A stretch of DNA of 64,000 nucleotides, from the NCBI RefSeq assembly GCF_024763615.1, contig NC_077225.1, forward strand, positions 4,526,001 to 4,590,000. The letters run 5' to 3'. A model generated the notes under the pieces. That model did no database searches, had not been told where the DNA came from, and saw only the letters and a list, made by a program, of their open reading frames with translations. This document shows, in pieces, positions 1-11,009 of the stretch. This stretch comes from Phlebotomus papatasi (taxonomy: Eukaryota; Arthropoda; Insecta; Diptera; Psychodidae). A program made the translations under genes and the position numbers. Numbering within the stretch: position 1 is the first letter of the stretch; every line of letters begins with the position of its first letter.

Positions 1-310
1 AAAAAAAGGGGGGTCTTCAAAATGTTGGAAGAAGGGGTGGGGGGGTGGGGGTTCAATGCACAAGGTTGCAATTTTCATGCGATATATAACCTTTGCCGAA
101 AACCGCAACTCGATATCTTTTTTAGTTTAGGTGCTATTAAGCTCCAAAGAGCGGCCGGCCGGCCGGCCGGGCGGGAACGTAAAATAGCCACATATATATT
201 CGTGATCAGGAAGTGGCGAAACACATTTTGGCCAAGTTTGAGGTCGATCGGACGACATGAAATTTTGTTAGGATTATAGTAGGTGAGATTGTTAAGAATC
301 TCACCTAATA
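1..310 (+). repeat. Family-A repeat, copy 1 (cut by window edge)
   Basis: Non-coding repeat matching 943-1285 in inverted orientation and 28919-29151 in direct orientation. It contains a run of GGCC units near 151-170 that can fold on itself, and ends at about 281-307 in a short palindrome, AGGTGAGATT / AATCTCACCT. Homology to the inverted copy continues to base 1, so the true outer end lies outside the window. I do not recognise the family. Confidence 0.7.
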
Positions 311-464
311 CCATGTTTCAAATATTTTTGTGACTTTATTATCTTTCTTATGCCTTTTCATTACTTTTAACAATATACTTTCTGCCGAACCTGAGTGACA
401 CGTCCCTTGTCAATGCATCTCACTATGGAGACTGATAGTCCAGTTCAGAGAGAGTTTTCATCCT

Positions 465-935
465 GTGGAGATTCAGCATGTGCCGGTTAATGTGGAGCAA
501 CGAGACAATATAGAGCTAACAATTAGTGTATTTAAAAACGCATTGGACATCGATATTATTCGTTCGAATGTTCAGAGTGCAGATCTAAAAAAATTTCGTG
601 ATGATAGCATTGGCAATATACTAGGGGTGAAGCTCTCAAGTGTGGAAATGAAAAATAAAATCATCTCTGCCAGAAAGAGAGGAACAGAGCCAACAATTAC
701 AGAGGCATTTTTCTGAATGGACCTGATGGTACTTCTGAGAGAGTTTAGATCAACGAAAGGTTACCTACACGGAGGAGGGAGCTGCTGAAGGCTGCAAGGG
801 ATTGGAGAAAGAAATTGGACTATAAGTTTCTTTGGGTTGACGGAGGTGTGATCAGGATGAGGCGTAGAGAGGGAGAAAAGGCAGTTATTATTCATTCTTG
901 CGGGGATTTAGAGATAGTAAAGCAAGTAACGTAGT
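465..935 (+). pseudogene. Non-LTR retrotransposon ORF1-type protein with FP25K-like C-terminal domain (broken)
   Basis: Two blocks in different frames make up the C-terminal half of a protein of the kind found in baculovirus FP25K and in ORF1 of several insect non-LTR retrotransposons. Block one (465-716) carries the conserved lead-in GVKLSSVEMKNKIISARKRG. Block two (about 717-935) reads INERLPTRRRELLKAARDW, then KKLDYKFLWVDGG, then RRREGEKAVIIHS, ending at a TAG. A one-base shift near 710 and a TAG directly before INERLP break the frame. ORF1 proteins of this type bind nucleic acid in the retrotransposition particle (family knowledge). It lies between two inverted family-A copies and upstream of an endonuclease domain (2799-3317), so the two parts probably come from one element later split by family A. 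Confidence 0.65.
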
Positions 936-942
936 TTTTATT

Positions 943-1285
943 AGGCGAGATTCTTAACAGTCTCACCTACTATAATCCTAACAAAATTTCATGTCCTCCG
1001 ATCGCGCTCAAACTTGCCCAAAATGTGTTTCGCCACTTCCTGATCACGAATATATGGGGGGCTAAGTTACGTTCCCGGCCGGCCGGCCGGCCGCTCTTTG
1101 AGCCTAACAGCTCCTAAACTAAAAAAGATATCGAGTTGCGGTTTTCGGCAAAGAATATATATCGTATGAAAATCGCAACTTGGTGCATTGACCCCCCACC
1201 CCCCACCCCTCCTTCCGACATTTTCAATAACACCAATTTTTTGTTTTCTTAATGGCTCCGCCCCTATGGCATCGATCGAGCTCAA
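943..1285 (-). repeat. Family-A repeat, copy 2, inverted
   Basis: Reverse complement of the window start (1-310). It begins with the same GAGATTCTTAAC-type terminal hairpin at 943-975, contains the GGCC run at about 1077-1093, and ends in a C-rich tract. With copy 1 it forms an inverted pair flanking the ORF1 fragment at 465-935. Confidence 0.7.
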
Positions 1286-2798
1286 ATTTTAGTATGTTAT
1301 AGCTGGGCCTTAGAGCTTTCCATCAATACTAAACTTAAGGTCCCCCGACCCCCCTGACCCGAGCTATAAGGGTCCAGAAAACCATTCTTAAAATGGCCAT
1401 AACTCCGGTTCTAATTATCAGAATTTAAAAGTGAGGGCGTTTTGGAAAGCTCTCGTGAAATGCCACTTCCCCTTCTAACATCGCTGGTTCATAAAACCAC
1501 CGCTAGGGGCGCTATTTTTAAAAAGAAGATTTTTCAATTTTCTAAGTTAAATAACTCAGAAATTCCTTAATGCATCGGGCTGAAATTTTAATATGTTGTA
1601 GATGCTGATTATACATATCAAACAAAAAAATACTTAAGTCGATCCATAACCCCTGACCCGAGCTATAAGGGGTCAAAATTCGAATATGGACCGGCCTCTA
1701 TCTCCGGTTCTAATTAACATATCGACCTAAATTTAGGCTTTTTGGTTTCATCTCGATGAGCACTTTCAGGTGGAAGTTAAAAAAGTCATCACAGGTGGCG
1801 CTGCGATAGCGTCAAAATTCATCGAAATTCAAACTCATTTTTCTCAAAAACGGCATTGTCCAAGTTAATGAAATTTTAGTATGTTGTGGTCCAGTCCCGG
1901 ACGTTTCCAAAATGGTGCGTAAGTGCGCTGTGGTTTCAATAGAACCGGAGATATGCGGGGTCAAAGTTCACGAAATTCAAAAAAATCATATCTCCGGTTC
2001 TATGTAACCGATTTTGATGGGTGAGGGCTTAAACGAAAGATCTCATCAAACGCTACAACTTTCTAGAACATTTGAACTTCGTGGGACCAACACCAGGGGC
2101 GCCGCGGTCGAAAAACCAATTTCAATATCACATAACCTCAATTATCTCGACTGCCACTGAGCCGATTTTGATGATTACTTCGACATAATTGTAGAGAACA
2201 TTCGTGTCTACATTTCGTGCATACATCATTTTTGATGAGATTATGCGATCTGTCCGATTTTGCCGTTTAAGTGTGAAAAAATTGATTTTTCCCATAATGC
2301 TTTGAAATCACTCAGATGCCAATTTGACTGCCTCTACTCCACCAAGACACTTAAAATAGGGTTTTAACTGGAAAGTCTAACAAAATACAACAATTCTTTC
2401 ATATAGTTGAAATTCACCAAATGAACACTTGGGTCGATCTGGTCGAGAAAACGAGTTGAGAAACAAAAAACCGTGCTTATCTCGGCTTCTGAGTAATCGG
2501 TGAGATCATATTCTATGGCAAAATTATAGAGTACATTCTGGTCTACATTTCACCCATATATCACTTTTCTGCCAGTCCATCCAAATCCTTGATATTTTGG
2601 TTTAAATACAAAATTTGTATAATTTCACGAATTTGATTGAAGATAACTGAATGGCGTCCCCCAACTTGAGCTCTAAATCAAATTTGCATACATTCCGAGT
2701 TAGCTCACAATAAGCCGGTTCGGTAACCTACAATAAGCCGGTTAGGATTATCTGTCCTTTTTTATTATTTTTATTTTTAAACCCTTGTAAACGGTCAA
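1286..2798. other. Non-coding repeat-like DNA, probably family-A interior
   Basis: No convincing reading frame. The motif TCCGGTTCTA recurs (near 1402, 1704 and 1995, with an inverted form near 1945), each time next to ATAACT or ATATCT, and GACCCGAGCTATAAG occurs twice (about 1355 and 1655). This suggests degenerate internal duplications. It separates ORF1-like from endonuclease-like sequence and is probably insertion DNA rather than host spacer. Confidence 0.4.
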
Positions 2799-3317
2799 AT
2801 GCTGCACTGCTCTATAGTAATTGAAAATATCAGGAGTATTAGAAAAAAATTTGATTTATTTGTGGCTTCTTTAGGAACCGCAGATTTTGTACTGTACATT
2901 AGTTGCTTGACTGAGCTATGGGTTGAGTGTGGTGAGGTGGATTTGTATAACTTGACGGGTTATAAATTGATGCACAGATGCAATGATCTTTATACATCAG
3001 GAGGAGTCTTTATTTACATTAAGAATAATCTAACTTGTAGGGCTCTCCCGGTCACTTTTGCATCTTCGGATGCTTTATGTATTGATGTAGGAAGGGGCGA
3101 CACAATACTACTAGCATTATTATGCGTATACCGTCTTCATAGATTCCCTATATCAGATTTTTTATCTGAATTAGAAACATGCCTGAGGGACTTTAAGTCA
3201 CCAAATGTATATATCGTGGGTGATATGAATATTAAGCTAAGGAATTCTAGTGATTCAGACGAATATGAAAAGCTTCTATCAAGCTACGGCTTTGACTCAT
3301 TGATAAATATGTATTAG
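2799..3317 (+). pseudogene. Non-LTR retrotransposon ORF2, endonuclease domain fragment
   Basis: A 172-aa frame with the order seen in apurinic-type endonucleases of CR1/L2/Jockey-like elements: NIRSIRKKFDLF near the start, a glutamate motif TELW at about residue 43, GGVFIYIK at about 67, and GDMNIKL at about 141 (usually GDFN). The later catalytic Asp/His motifs and all of the reverse transcriptase are missing. This nuclease nicks the target to prime reverse transcription (family knowledge). The frame ends where similarity stops, so this is a 5' piece of ORF2. The ORF1-like piece upstream probably belongs to the same element. Confidence 0.65.
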
Positions 3318-3689
3318 GTAATGAGAAAGAAACAAAATGGACGTGGCATGTGTTTTTAGTAATTACAGTAGAAACACTGAGAGAAATCCGAAAAAGTTAA
3401 AATAACATTCCGGAAATGTTAATTTTACCCTGCAGTATTGATCCGAAATCGGTGTAAATAATACTCTTTTTAGGTGTATTAGGGGTTAAAGTTATCCTTT
3501 TTTCATGTTAATTTTACCCGTTTTACCCTTAAAAAGGTGTAAAATTAACATTAAAAAATGTTGATATATTTTTACACCTAAAAAGTGTTAATGTTATGAG
3601 GAAAAAATGTTAATCGCACACTCTTTTTTTCTCAGTGAATACACACCCAATACAAAGAAACCCCAAAACTTAAAAAAAAAAAGAGTTAA
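3318..3689. repeat. AT-rich inverted-repeat region
   Basis: No gene. ATGTTAATTTTACCC-type words appear on both strands at about 3415-3600, and 3507-3555 folds into a hairpin (ATGTTAATTTTAC against GTAAAATTAACAT). This looks like a small MITE or foldback, but its ends cannot be set because the assembly gap follows. Confidence 0.4.
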
Positions 3690-4189
3690 NNNNNNNNNNN
3701 NNNNNNNNNNNNNNNNNNNNNNNNNNNNNNNNNNNNNNNNNNNNNNNNNNNNNNNNNNNNNNNNNNNNNNNNNNNNNNNNNNNNNNNNNNNNNNNNNNNN
3801 NNNNNNNNNNNNNNNNNNNNNNNNNNNNNNNNNNNNNNNNNNNNNNNNNNNNNNNNNNNNNNNNNNNNNNNNNNNNNNNNNNNNNNNNNNNNNNNNNNNN
3901 NNNNNNNNNNNNNNNNNNNNNNNNNNNNNNNNNNNNNNNNNNNNNNNNNNNNNNNNNNNNNNNNNNNNNNNNNNNNNNNNNNNNNNNNNNNNNNNNNNNN
4001 NNNNNNNNNNNNNNNNNNNNNNNNNNNNNNNNNNNNNNNNNNNNNNNNNNNNNNNNNNNNNNNNNNNNNNNNNNNNNNNNNNNNNNNNNNNNNNNNNNNN
4101 NNNNNNNNNNNNNNNNNNNNNNNNNNNNNNNNNNNNNNNNNNNNNNNNNNNNNNNNNNNNNNNNNNNNNNNNNNNNNNNNNNNNNNNNN
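3690..4189. other. Assembly gap (500 N)
   Basis: Exactly 500 unknown bases. The round number suggests a placeholder rather than a measured gap. Frames running across it are meaningless. Confidence 0.98.
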
Positions 4190-4802
4190 GCTCTCGTCGA
4201 ATACTGACTGGTCGGAGCAGAGGGCAAATGCCTCGCCTCAAATGCACGCATATGCTGGTGAGGAATATACCGATGAGGTATAAGCTTTATGGGTAAGCCA
4301 CAGCAGAGGGATTTTACGCTTATCGTAGCTTTTCGTCTTACAATTCGGCCAATCCTGATGAATCACCGTCTCGGTGTTAAAGAATACAGGGGAATAGGAT
4401 TGAACCGAAAGACATTCCATTGGGAGACATTGCGCAATGCAATATACCACCAATGCGCCCACCTAATTCCGGGATCGGTTAAGATCTAGGTGGAGCCATC
4501 TACACCAACCTTTCGCATGATAGTACATGAGAGACACGAACTAAATTCTCTTGACGCTCACCATATCACTGTGATTGGTGTAGACCGTGAATTCTATGCC
4601 AAATTCACACTACCAGGCTGTTGTAGTTGAGAGCCCGATTATAGCGCTTCAGTTGGACGTCTTTAACTTGCACCATCAGCTATGCAGTCCTCTCATGACC
4701 ATAAGTCCACGGCCCTAATTGGCCTCATTCTTCATTCGCTACCATGATGAAGAACATGGCCCTCTAGACTGCATCTGAAATTATACTTGCAATTTGTATT
4801 AG
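4190..4802. other. Non-coding sequence, likely 3' end of Gypsy-1
   Basis: No reading frame recognised. By position it is downstream (minus sense) of the Gypsy-1 integrase end and may hold its 3' untranslated region and LTR, but the other LTR was not found, so this is inference. A tRNA-like stretch lies at 4392-4467. Confidence 0.3.
4392..4467 (-). repeat. tRNA-like fragment (possible SINE head)
   Basis: On the minus strand it begins TGGGCGCATTGGTGG (A-box-like) and ends with GGTTCAATCC, a perfect internal B box. The acceptor ends do not pair, so a working tRNA is unlikely. Confidence 0.3.
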
Positions 4803-5562
4803 TCAAGGTGCAATCCTTGCTGCTTGCACGGAAACATACGGTATTTGGGTAATCTGGGTACTGTCTGTGTCTCTGACTTCATAACGATCACCTTCCAGCA
4901 CCTTCGAAACCATATATGGCCCCTTGAATCTCGGAAGCAACTTTCGCGACTGTCCAGTCGCCGGAGGTTCAGCACGGATCAACACAATATTACACTATTC
5001 TTTAGAGAGTTCAGTGACCAGGCAACTGCTTTGACATGACGATCCCAGTCACTTTCCTGAACATCAGCAGTCATTGCTGCTAATGCTGTTTTAACTGTTC
5101 GGAAACAGCGTTCTATTTGTCCATTTCCCCTGGGAATTGACACTGCAGTCAGCGAATGTTTGATAACGTGTTCTTTGCAGTATTTTTCAAACCCCTTGGC
5201 TGTGAAAGCCGATCCACGATCTGACACCGATGAGTAGGCATACCAAAATAATTTGAGATCTCATCCAAAATCTTGATGACGCTGGCTGCAGTCGGATTTC
5301 TTATCGGTTTCAGGATAACGAATTTTGTGAATGCGTCAATCACTCCAATAATATATCAGTTGCCGGCTTTGCTCTTCACGAATGGGCCACAATGGTCGAT
5401 ATGTACTGTATGAAATGGCACAGATACTCTCTCAACGATGTGTAATTTGTAATGGGTCTTGTCTAATCCCTGGGCATTATATAAGCAGGGTACGCAGGTG
5501 CTGACATACTTTTTGACTATGTTCCTCAATCCAGGGAAAAAGAAATGCTTCTTTAAGTTTTC
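4803..5562 (-). pseudogene. Gypsy-1 integrase, core and C-terminal parts (frameshifted)
   Basis: Three overlapping frames give one integrase: the zinc-finger end with CVPC and the first catalytic Asp in HTVHIDHCGPF (5356-5562); core sequence IDAFTKFVILKPIRNP (about 5343-5200); then SDRGSAFTAKGFEKYC with the second Asp and the glutamate motif PRGNGQIERCFR (about 5227-4990); and an SH3-like tail LLPRFKGPYMVSKVLEGDRY up to 4803. Integrase inserts retroelement cDNA into the genome. At least two frameshifts break it. It is separated from its N-terminal finger by the non-LTR insertion. Confidence 0.75.
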
Positions 5563-6951
5563 AGGGCAACCTGACGCAACCGGAGGAAGTGTTCGTCTTC
5601 CTATTTTCATTACCATTTCTCACGTCAGTACCTATACAATTTTATTTATTTTATTTTATTTATTTATTTAAATGGAAATCTGCCTTTGAAACTATGTGTT
5701 TCTTAGAGGCAACATTACAGGCAGGAAATTATTTGCGTCCACCGCCGTCTTAGCGTTGGTGACCAACCTACTCCAGAGTCAAACGGTGGAAATGCTCCTT
5801 CTCAGGTTGTATAAACCAGGGAAGGGACAGTACAGTTTAACAGAAGTGAAAAGAAGAGAAGAAAAGAAAATAATTAAAGGCAAGAAAAAAAAGCAGTCAA
5901 GACGTTACAAAGGCTTGGATCAATCGCCGTTTACTCTCTCTGGGTAATTCATTCCAGAGAGATACACCTAATACAAAAAGTGAATTGTGGTGAGTGCGGC
6001 TCAACGATCTGGGCACGACGAGACAGGAAGACCTGGTGGATAAGCCAGGCACTAGAAACTCGGTTAAATACTCAGGTTGTTTAGTTAATAAAGTGCGGCA
6101 AATAAATTCGACGGCTCTTGACTCCAGAAAATGCGGTAAGGATTGTCCTAAGATAGAATTAGCAAAAGGAGAGATATGATCATAAGGACGAAGATTGAAA
6201 ATATAACGTAAGCAGTTGTTGAATGCAACTTGGAGACGTCTTAAAGAAGCTTTATCACATGAAAAGAACAGTTCAGCACCATAGGAAAATAAAGGAATGA
6301 GCAGAGCTCGCACTAAAAGAAGTCGAACACTCTGAGGAGTGTAGAATCGATGTCTACGAAGGGTGAAAAGGGAGAAGTTCACTCTTTTACAAATGTAAGA
6401 AGTGTGATCGTCCCAAGTCAGGGTATCATTGAAAATTATTCGAAGATTCCTGACTTTATGGACGCAGGGAATTTCCTCACCATTGAGAAAAAATGGGGAT
6501 TGGGGAAGGACGAAGTCGATTACTTGATACAATCATAACCTGTGACTTCTTCGGATTAAGAAGAAGAAGATCGTTAGAAGACGCCCATTGTGAAACGGAA
6601 TTCAGGATGTTATTTGCATCATCGAAACATTTCTCAGGAGCCCGAATATCTCCAAAAAGATAGATTTGCAAGTCGTCAGCATATAAGTGGAAACTATGAT
6701 TAACTAAAGCTGAGGAGAGATCGTTAACATATATAGAAAAAAGAAGTGGTCCAAGCACTGAGCCCTGACCAATTCCTCTGGAAAGAGGTAAAGGGGACGA
6801 AATAATATCGTCAATTTTAACTGATTGAGTTCTGCCAGAAAGATACGATTTGAGCAGTTTTATGCTGGAGAAAGAAAACGAATATAAAGTTTCCAGTTTA
6901 TTTAGAAAAATTTCGTGGTTGATACTGTCAAAAGCCTTAGAAAAATCTAAT
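5563..6951 (-). mobile_element. 5'-truncated CR1/Jockey-like non-LTR retrotransposon
   Basis: Inserted in the Gypsy-1 integrase zinc-finger region. The 14-bp word TTCTTTAAGTTTTC occurs at 5549-5562 and again at 6952-6965; these are the two copies of the target duplication, both encoding ENLKK in the host. The element begins inside its reverse transcriptase (5' truncation, typical of target-primed insertion). Its 3' untranslated part holds an AAAT-type microsatellite at about 5638-5672 followed by roughly 75 bp. Confidence 0.8.
5897..6951 (-). pseudogene. Non-LTR reverse transcriptase, 5'-truncated and frameshifted
   Basis: Starts at LDFSKAFDSINHEI (RT domain A), then GRTQSVKI, GIGQGSVLGPLLFSIYVNDL (domain B), and the active site YADDLQIY. 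A frameshift near 6500 leads into a second block with the thumb-like C-terminal region (TWDDHTSYICKRVN, RLLLVRALLIPLFSYGAELF) and the common C-terminal SLWNELPRE motif. RT copies element RNA at the target nick. The YADD site itself is intact, but 5' truncation and frameshift make it non-functional. Clade assignment (CR1/L2/Jockey group) is approximate. Confidence 0.8.
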
Positions 6952-8579
6952 TTCTTTAAGTTTTCCACCGTTCTCTCAAACCCTGGGTGACCCATATCAT
7001 CATGAGCACCTCGAAGTACATGATACCGACAACCTTTGGGAACGACGAATTTAAAACCAGTCAGATCATTTTTGTAAAGTCTGCCGTCAGAGAATGAATA
7101 TTCCTTAAGCCAATGATTTCTTTCAGGATGTTTAGATTGACTGTCACTGATCACATCAATAATTTCCATGTCCACTCTTACCCGAAAACTCCAATTTCTA
7201 CTGGTTGTTCTCCACTGGGTTTTTCAACTGGTGCACGGCTTAGAGCATCAGGTGCTCGTAGCCATTTGGCAGCCCGGTGTCGGATATTGAAGTCGAATAT
7301 CTGCAACTTCATCTACCATCGTGCTACTCGTGCATTGAGTTCTTCTTTCTTCTTAGTGGCTGCAAGGGATTGACAGTCTATGACAACCGTGAATGACTTG
7401 TTGAGTAGGTAATATTGAAATCGTTCGAGACTGGCTAGCACAGCCAACGTTTCCAACTCATAACTACTATAATATTGGTCTCAGTTGGTGTTATTGATCT
7501 ACTGAAATAGGCAACCGCTCTCCTCTTTTCATCCCTTGATATCTGCACCAAGATTCCACTAACAAAGTCCTGTTTTACACTCATCTGTCCATACTTCGTG
7601 TTGAGACTCAGGGTCGTACAGGGCAAGCACTGGCTCGCTTGTCAGAGCTATTTTCACCTTTTCGAATGCGCGTTGCTGATCTTTTCCCCATACAAAATCA
7701 CCCGCATTCTTCTTCAGAAGAATATTCAGGGGCTTTGTAATAATGGAGAAAACCTTCACGAACTTGCGGAAATATCCAACTAATCCGAGGAAACGTCTCA
7801 CTTCATCAGGTCCATTTGGTTTTGGGAAATCTTTTATGGCTAAAATCTTAATATCCCCTGGGTGTGCACCATCTTGATCAATCCGATGGCCCAGACAATT
7901 AACAGATTTCTGAAAAAATTGGCATTTCTCTGGGTTAAGTGTTAAGTCCGCCTGTCCCAATCGAACTAGAAATTCTTCCAGCATTTGTAGATTCTCTTCA
8001 ATGGTTTCTGTAGCAATCAGAACGTCGTTCATGAAAACAATCACCTTTTTACGGTCCAAACCCTCTGTTACTTTTGCCATCAATCTGAGGAAAACAGCTG
8101 GGGCATTTGTAAGTCCAAAGGGCATCCTCAAGAACTCATAATGCCCTGTGGGTGTGATGAATGCAGTGTAAGGCTGCGATGACTCCTCTACTTCCACTTG
8201 ATAATACCCCGAGAACAGATCAAGCACAGTGAAAATCTTCTTGCCACAAAGATCGTTCAGTTTATTTTCGAGAAGTGGCATCGGGAAAAGATCACGCCGG
8301 GTAATTTCATTGATAACCCGAAAATCAACACACATGCGCAGATCTCCATTGGGTTTCTTTGTCAAAACTAGGGGACTGGCATATTGGGAGCGTGATGGAA
8401 CAATAATTCCTGCTTTGAGAAGCTTATCGATAAGCACGTCCAATTTCTCCTGCTGGCCACAGGAAAGACGACAGGGTTTATGCTGAATCAGCTTTGATGA
8501 GTTCAATTAGATATTCATCTTGTCCAATTTTATGCACCCGATCTCGCTCAGATTTTTCGCGAAATAATCCTTGTACTTG
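6952..8579 (-). pseudogene. Gypsy-1 pol: reverse transcriptase, RNase H and integrase N-terminus
   Basis: RT is best read at 7559-8506: LLKAGIIVPSRSQYASPLVL, FTVLDLFSGYYQVEV, MPFGLTNAPAVFLRLM, then the active site reads FMNDVL where the family has Y-x-D-D, so the first catalytic Asp is Asn. RNase H follows in pieces (7180-7626). The integrase N-terminus ends with HDDMGHPGFERTVENLKK at about 6952, the non-LTR insertion point. A stop and frameshift separate RT from the upstream segment near 8500. The upstream end stops at 8579, where the gag-only LTR element inserted. Confidence 0.8.
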
Positions 8580-8699
8580 TGTGAGGAAATCCTGCAGAGA
8601 TGTGCCACCGCACCTCCTGCCACTGCCATTGCACAACACACACTGACAGATGTATGACAGGTTGGCAGATGGTATCCCGCCAATGGATATAACCTTACA
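8580..8699 (-). repeat. LTR (3', in element sense) of gag-only element
   Basis: 120-bp direct repeat of 11644-11763. TG..CA ends and a CTTG target duplication lie immediately outside. The element strand reads right to left. Confidence 0.88.
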
Positions 8700-10029
8700 A
8701 CTCGGCCTTTCCTGACTAATTCGCTGTCCTCAGCGAAGTCCGCATCGTAGTCTTACTTATTGTAACAATTCTTAAGTCTCTGCAATTCACACATCGAAAA
8801 GTTTCTTTCTTTCATAATTTTAGATGTTCTAACCGTTTATAACGAATCTCTAAAGTCTTTAGTTTCCCATAAATTCTGTATATAGCTCTATTCTTTGCTC
8901 ATCTTCATATCCACGATTCTTGGGCTGTCATGTTTTCAGATATCTTGTGTAACTCTCATTTTCCAACTTTCTCGGCCAATTCTGACGATCGTCGTCCACG
9001 ACGATAATTCTTTTGATAGTTTCTGTCCTACTCTATCTCACTGCGTTTTCTTACAGTACAAGATAACTCATTGGCTTCCTTCTATCATTATGCTATCTGT
9101 AAACCCCAAATTGCGTTTTCAGAAAACAAATGCTTTTCTTACTCTTCCTCCTCTTATTTACAACACGATATCCATTCGTTAACTTTTCCAACATAATGCT
9201 ATCTGTGAACCCCAAATTGCGTTCTCAGACAACAACAATCATTCTTCAAACTATTTCTCTTCTCACTTACAACTCAACATTATTTGTCAAGTTCTTCAAC
9301 ACTGTGCTATCTGTAAACCCCAAATTGGGTTTCCAGATAACAACTCTTACACTTCTTCTTCTGTAAGCCCCAGATTGTTCTTACAGAATACATCTCAACT
9401 CAACCAGTGGAAACTCGCTCACAATCACTTCATCTGTACCCTCCAAATTGAGATTACTAGGTGATGTAAAGCAAGGGTTAGCTGTAGACCGAAAGGGTAT
9501 TCACGGAGTATACGGTGGAACTGTAAACGTAAGCGATTGTTCGGTACCGCTTTTCATATTATGAATCTGTCCATAAACTGCCTGCAAGAAATCCTGTAGG
9601 TTAACGAAAACCAACGCAACAATGCGTTCTTTACGGAAATAAAAAAATATCATCCGCCACACTGGAAATTTCCATACTGCGCCAAGCATGTTCAGCATAT
9701 CAACAAATATGATATTGGATTGATAATAGATAATAGAAATATTAAAGAATTCCTTTTAGTTTTTCAGAAGGTAGAGTACTGTGCACATCAGTGAATCGTT
9801 GAAGTAGTTGGAAACACACCCTTCATCATCACATAGAGTGCCTCGAGAATATAAAGCGAACCCGATCGCAAAAACTTGGCTAGACTTAGGTTCATCGACA
9901 TGATTCAAAGTTTCTAAAGTCAACATTGCCTGGAAAAATCGATGAAATAATGACGGTCAATGACTTTAATTGTAATTTATGTTCCATGTCTTAACAAGTG
10001 TGGTCCCGAGATTCCTGTTACTTCCTGTT
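8700..10029. other. Non-coding interior of the gag-only element
   Basis: No gene. It holds a degenerate tandem repeat (9080-9470). The stretch next to the left LTR is mildly purine-rich on the minus strand (AGGAAAGG near 8707) and could be the polypurine tract. The space where pol would be is empty. Confidence 0.5.
9080..9470 (+). repeat. Degenerate tandem repeat with CCCCAAATTG core
   Basis: About five units of 90-120 bp share GCTATCTGTAAACCCCAAAT followed by TG and a ...TTCAGA stretch (near 9090, 9200, 9305, 9365, 9440). Later units are more diverged. The function is unknown. It could be an internal minisatellite of the gag-only element. Confidence 0.6.
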
Positions 10030-10244
10030 CTTCTGTTTCTGTAGGTATCTTCTCACAGTTCTTAGCGATGCGACCCTTTCCGTTGCAGCTATAACACGTG
10101 ATTTCTTTTTACTTCTCTTTTACTTGAGACGAATTTCTTTCCTTAGACTTTATGCAATTTTGGGCGACATGTCCCTCTTGATTACAATTGTAGTACGTTA
10201 CTCTTTTTCTATTTGTTGAATTCGCTTGTCGTTCTTTTGAGTCA
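10030..10244 (-). pseudogene. Decayed gag zinc-knuckle region
   Basis: Out of frame with the capsid part upstream. Two CCHC-type knuckles are still recognisable on the minus strand: YYNCNQEGHVAQNC, where the first Cys has become Tyr, and CYSCNGKGRIAKNC, where the His has become Arg. Knuckles package element RNA, and both have lost a metal ligand. Confidence 0.55.
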
Positions 10245-11009
10245 CTATTCCTCTTCATCAGCAGTACTATCGTCCACAGCTTTTTCTTCTTCGTGTCTTT
10301 TAGCAGCTCTCGCTATTTCTTCAGCGTCTTCGATTCTTTGTAAAAGTTCTTGCGGGTCTTTAAGTGAGCACCCTGAAACCATGTTGATGATTTTGTCGTC
10401 TCCTAGACCTGCTATTATGTACTTCGCAATGGTTTCATCGTCCATTTTAATCCTCTTAGCTTTTTGTCGCATTGTGTAAAAGTAATCAACAACAGATTCG
10501 CCTGTTTTTCGCTTCCTTATTTGAATTTCCTCGAATATTTTCCCCATGTTCACTCTCTCCGGAAAAACTGTAATTAGTGCTTCCTTAAATTCGTCCCATG
10601 TCCTCACTTCTGCAGTGCTGTGCCACTTGCGAGCCGCGCCTTTTAATCTGCAAGTTGCGTACAGTAGAGTTTGAGATTTACTCCAATTGTAGATCTCCCT
10701 CATGGTTTCGAGTTTCTTCACCCATTCTTTAGATGTAATTTCGTCATCTCCCGGTGAGAATTCGTCGATGAGGCCTTTTACGTCGCTTCCGGAAAGTAGA
10801 TGTGTTTCGCTTTCTCCTGAAACTGAAGGGGTACTGTTCCGCAAGGACTCGTTTTCTCTCTTCAGGGCATCGATTTCACTCCGAAGCTCCTTAACCATCG
10901 CCAACATTTCACACCATTGTATCTGAGTTGCATCTGTTTCATTAAATTCTTCCCTGATGTCGTCCGGACAGTCTTCTAAATACTCTTTCTCTGGGTGTTC
11001 ACGCGACAT
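10245..11009 (-). CDS. gag: Gag (capsid) of the gag-only LTR element
   Basis: 254-aa frame from an ATG. The N-terminal third is acidic with a short predicted coiled coil (MVKELRSEIDALKRENESLR). A Ty3/gypsy capsid core follows: EWVKKLETMREIYNWS, LLYATCRLKGAARKWH, then TWDEFKEALITVFPE, and RKRKTGESVVDYFYTMRQKA. Capsid proteins form the particle in which reverse transcription occurs. The frame ends at a TAG after an acidic DEEE tail; downstream knuckle remnants are in another frame, so the protein has lost its nucleic-acid-binding end. It is the only gene of the element, giving a gag-donor that depends on foreign pol. Confidence 0.75.
   Translation of the reverse strand: MSREHPEKEYLEDCPDDIREEFNETDATQIQWCEMLAMVKELRSEIDALKRENESLRNSTPSVSGESETHLLSGSDVKGLIDEFSPGDDEITSKEWVKKLETMREIYNWSKSQTLLYATCRLKGAARKWHSTAEVRTWDEFKEALITVFPERVNMGKIFEEIQIRKRKTGESVVDYFYTMRQKAKRIKMDDETIAKYIIAGLGDDKIINMVSGCSLKDPQELLQRIEDAEEIARAAKRHEEEKAVDDSTADEEE

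Noticed and set aside
3594..4296. Long ORFs across the N gap
   Set aside because: Unknown bases carry no stop codons; the frames are artefacts.
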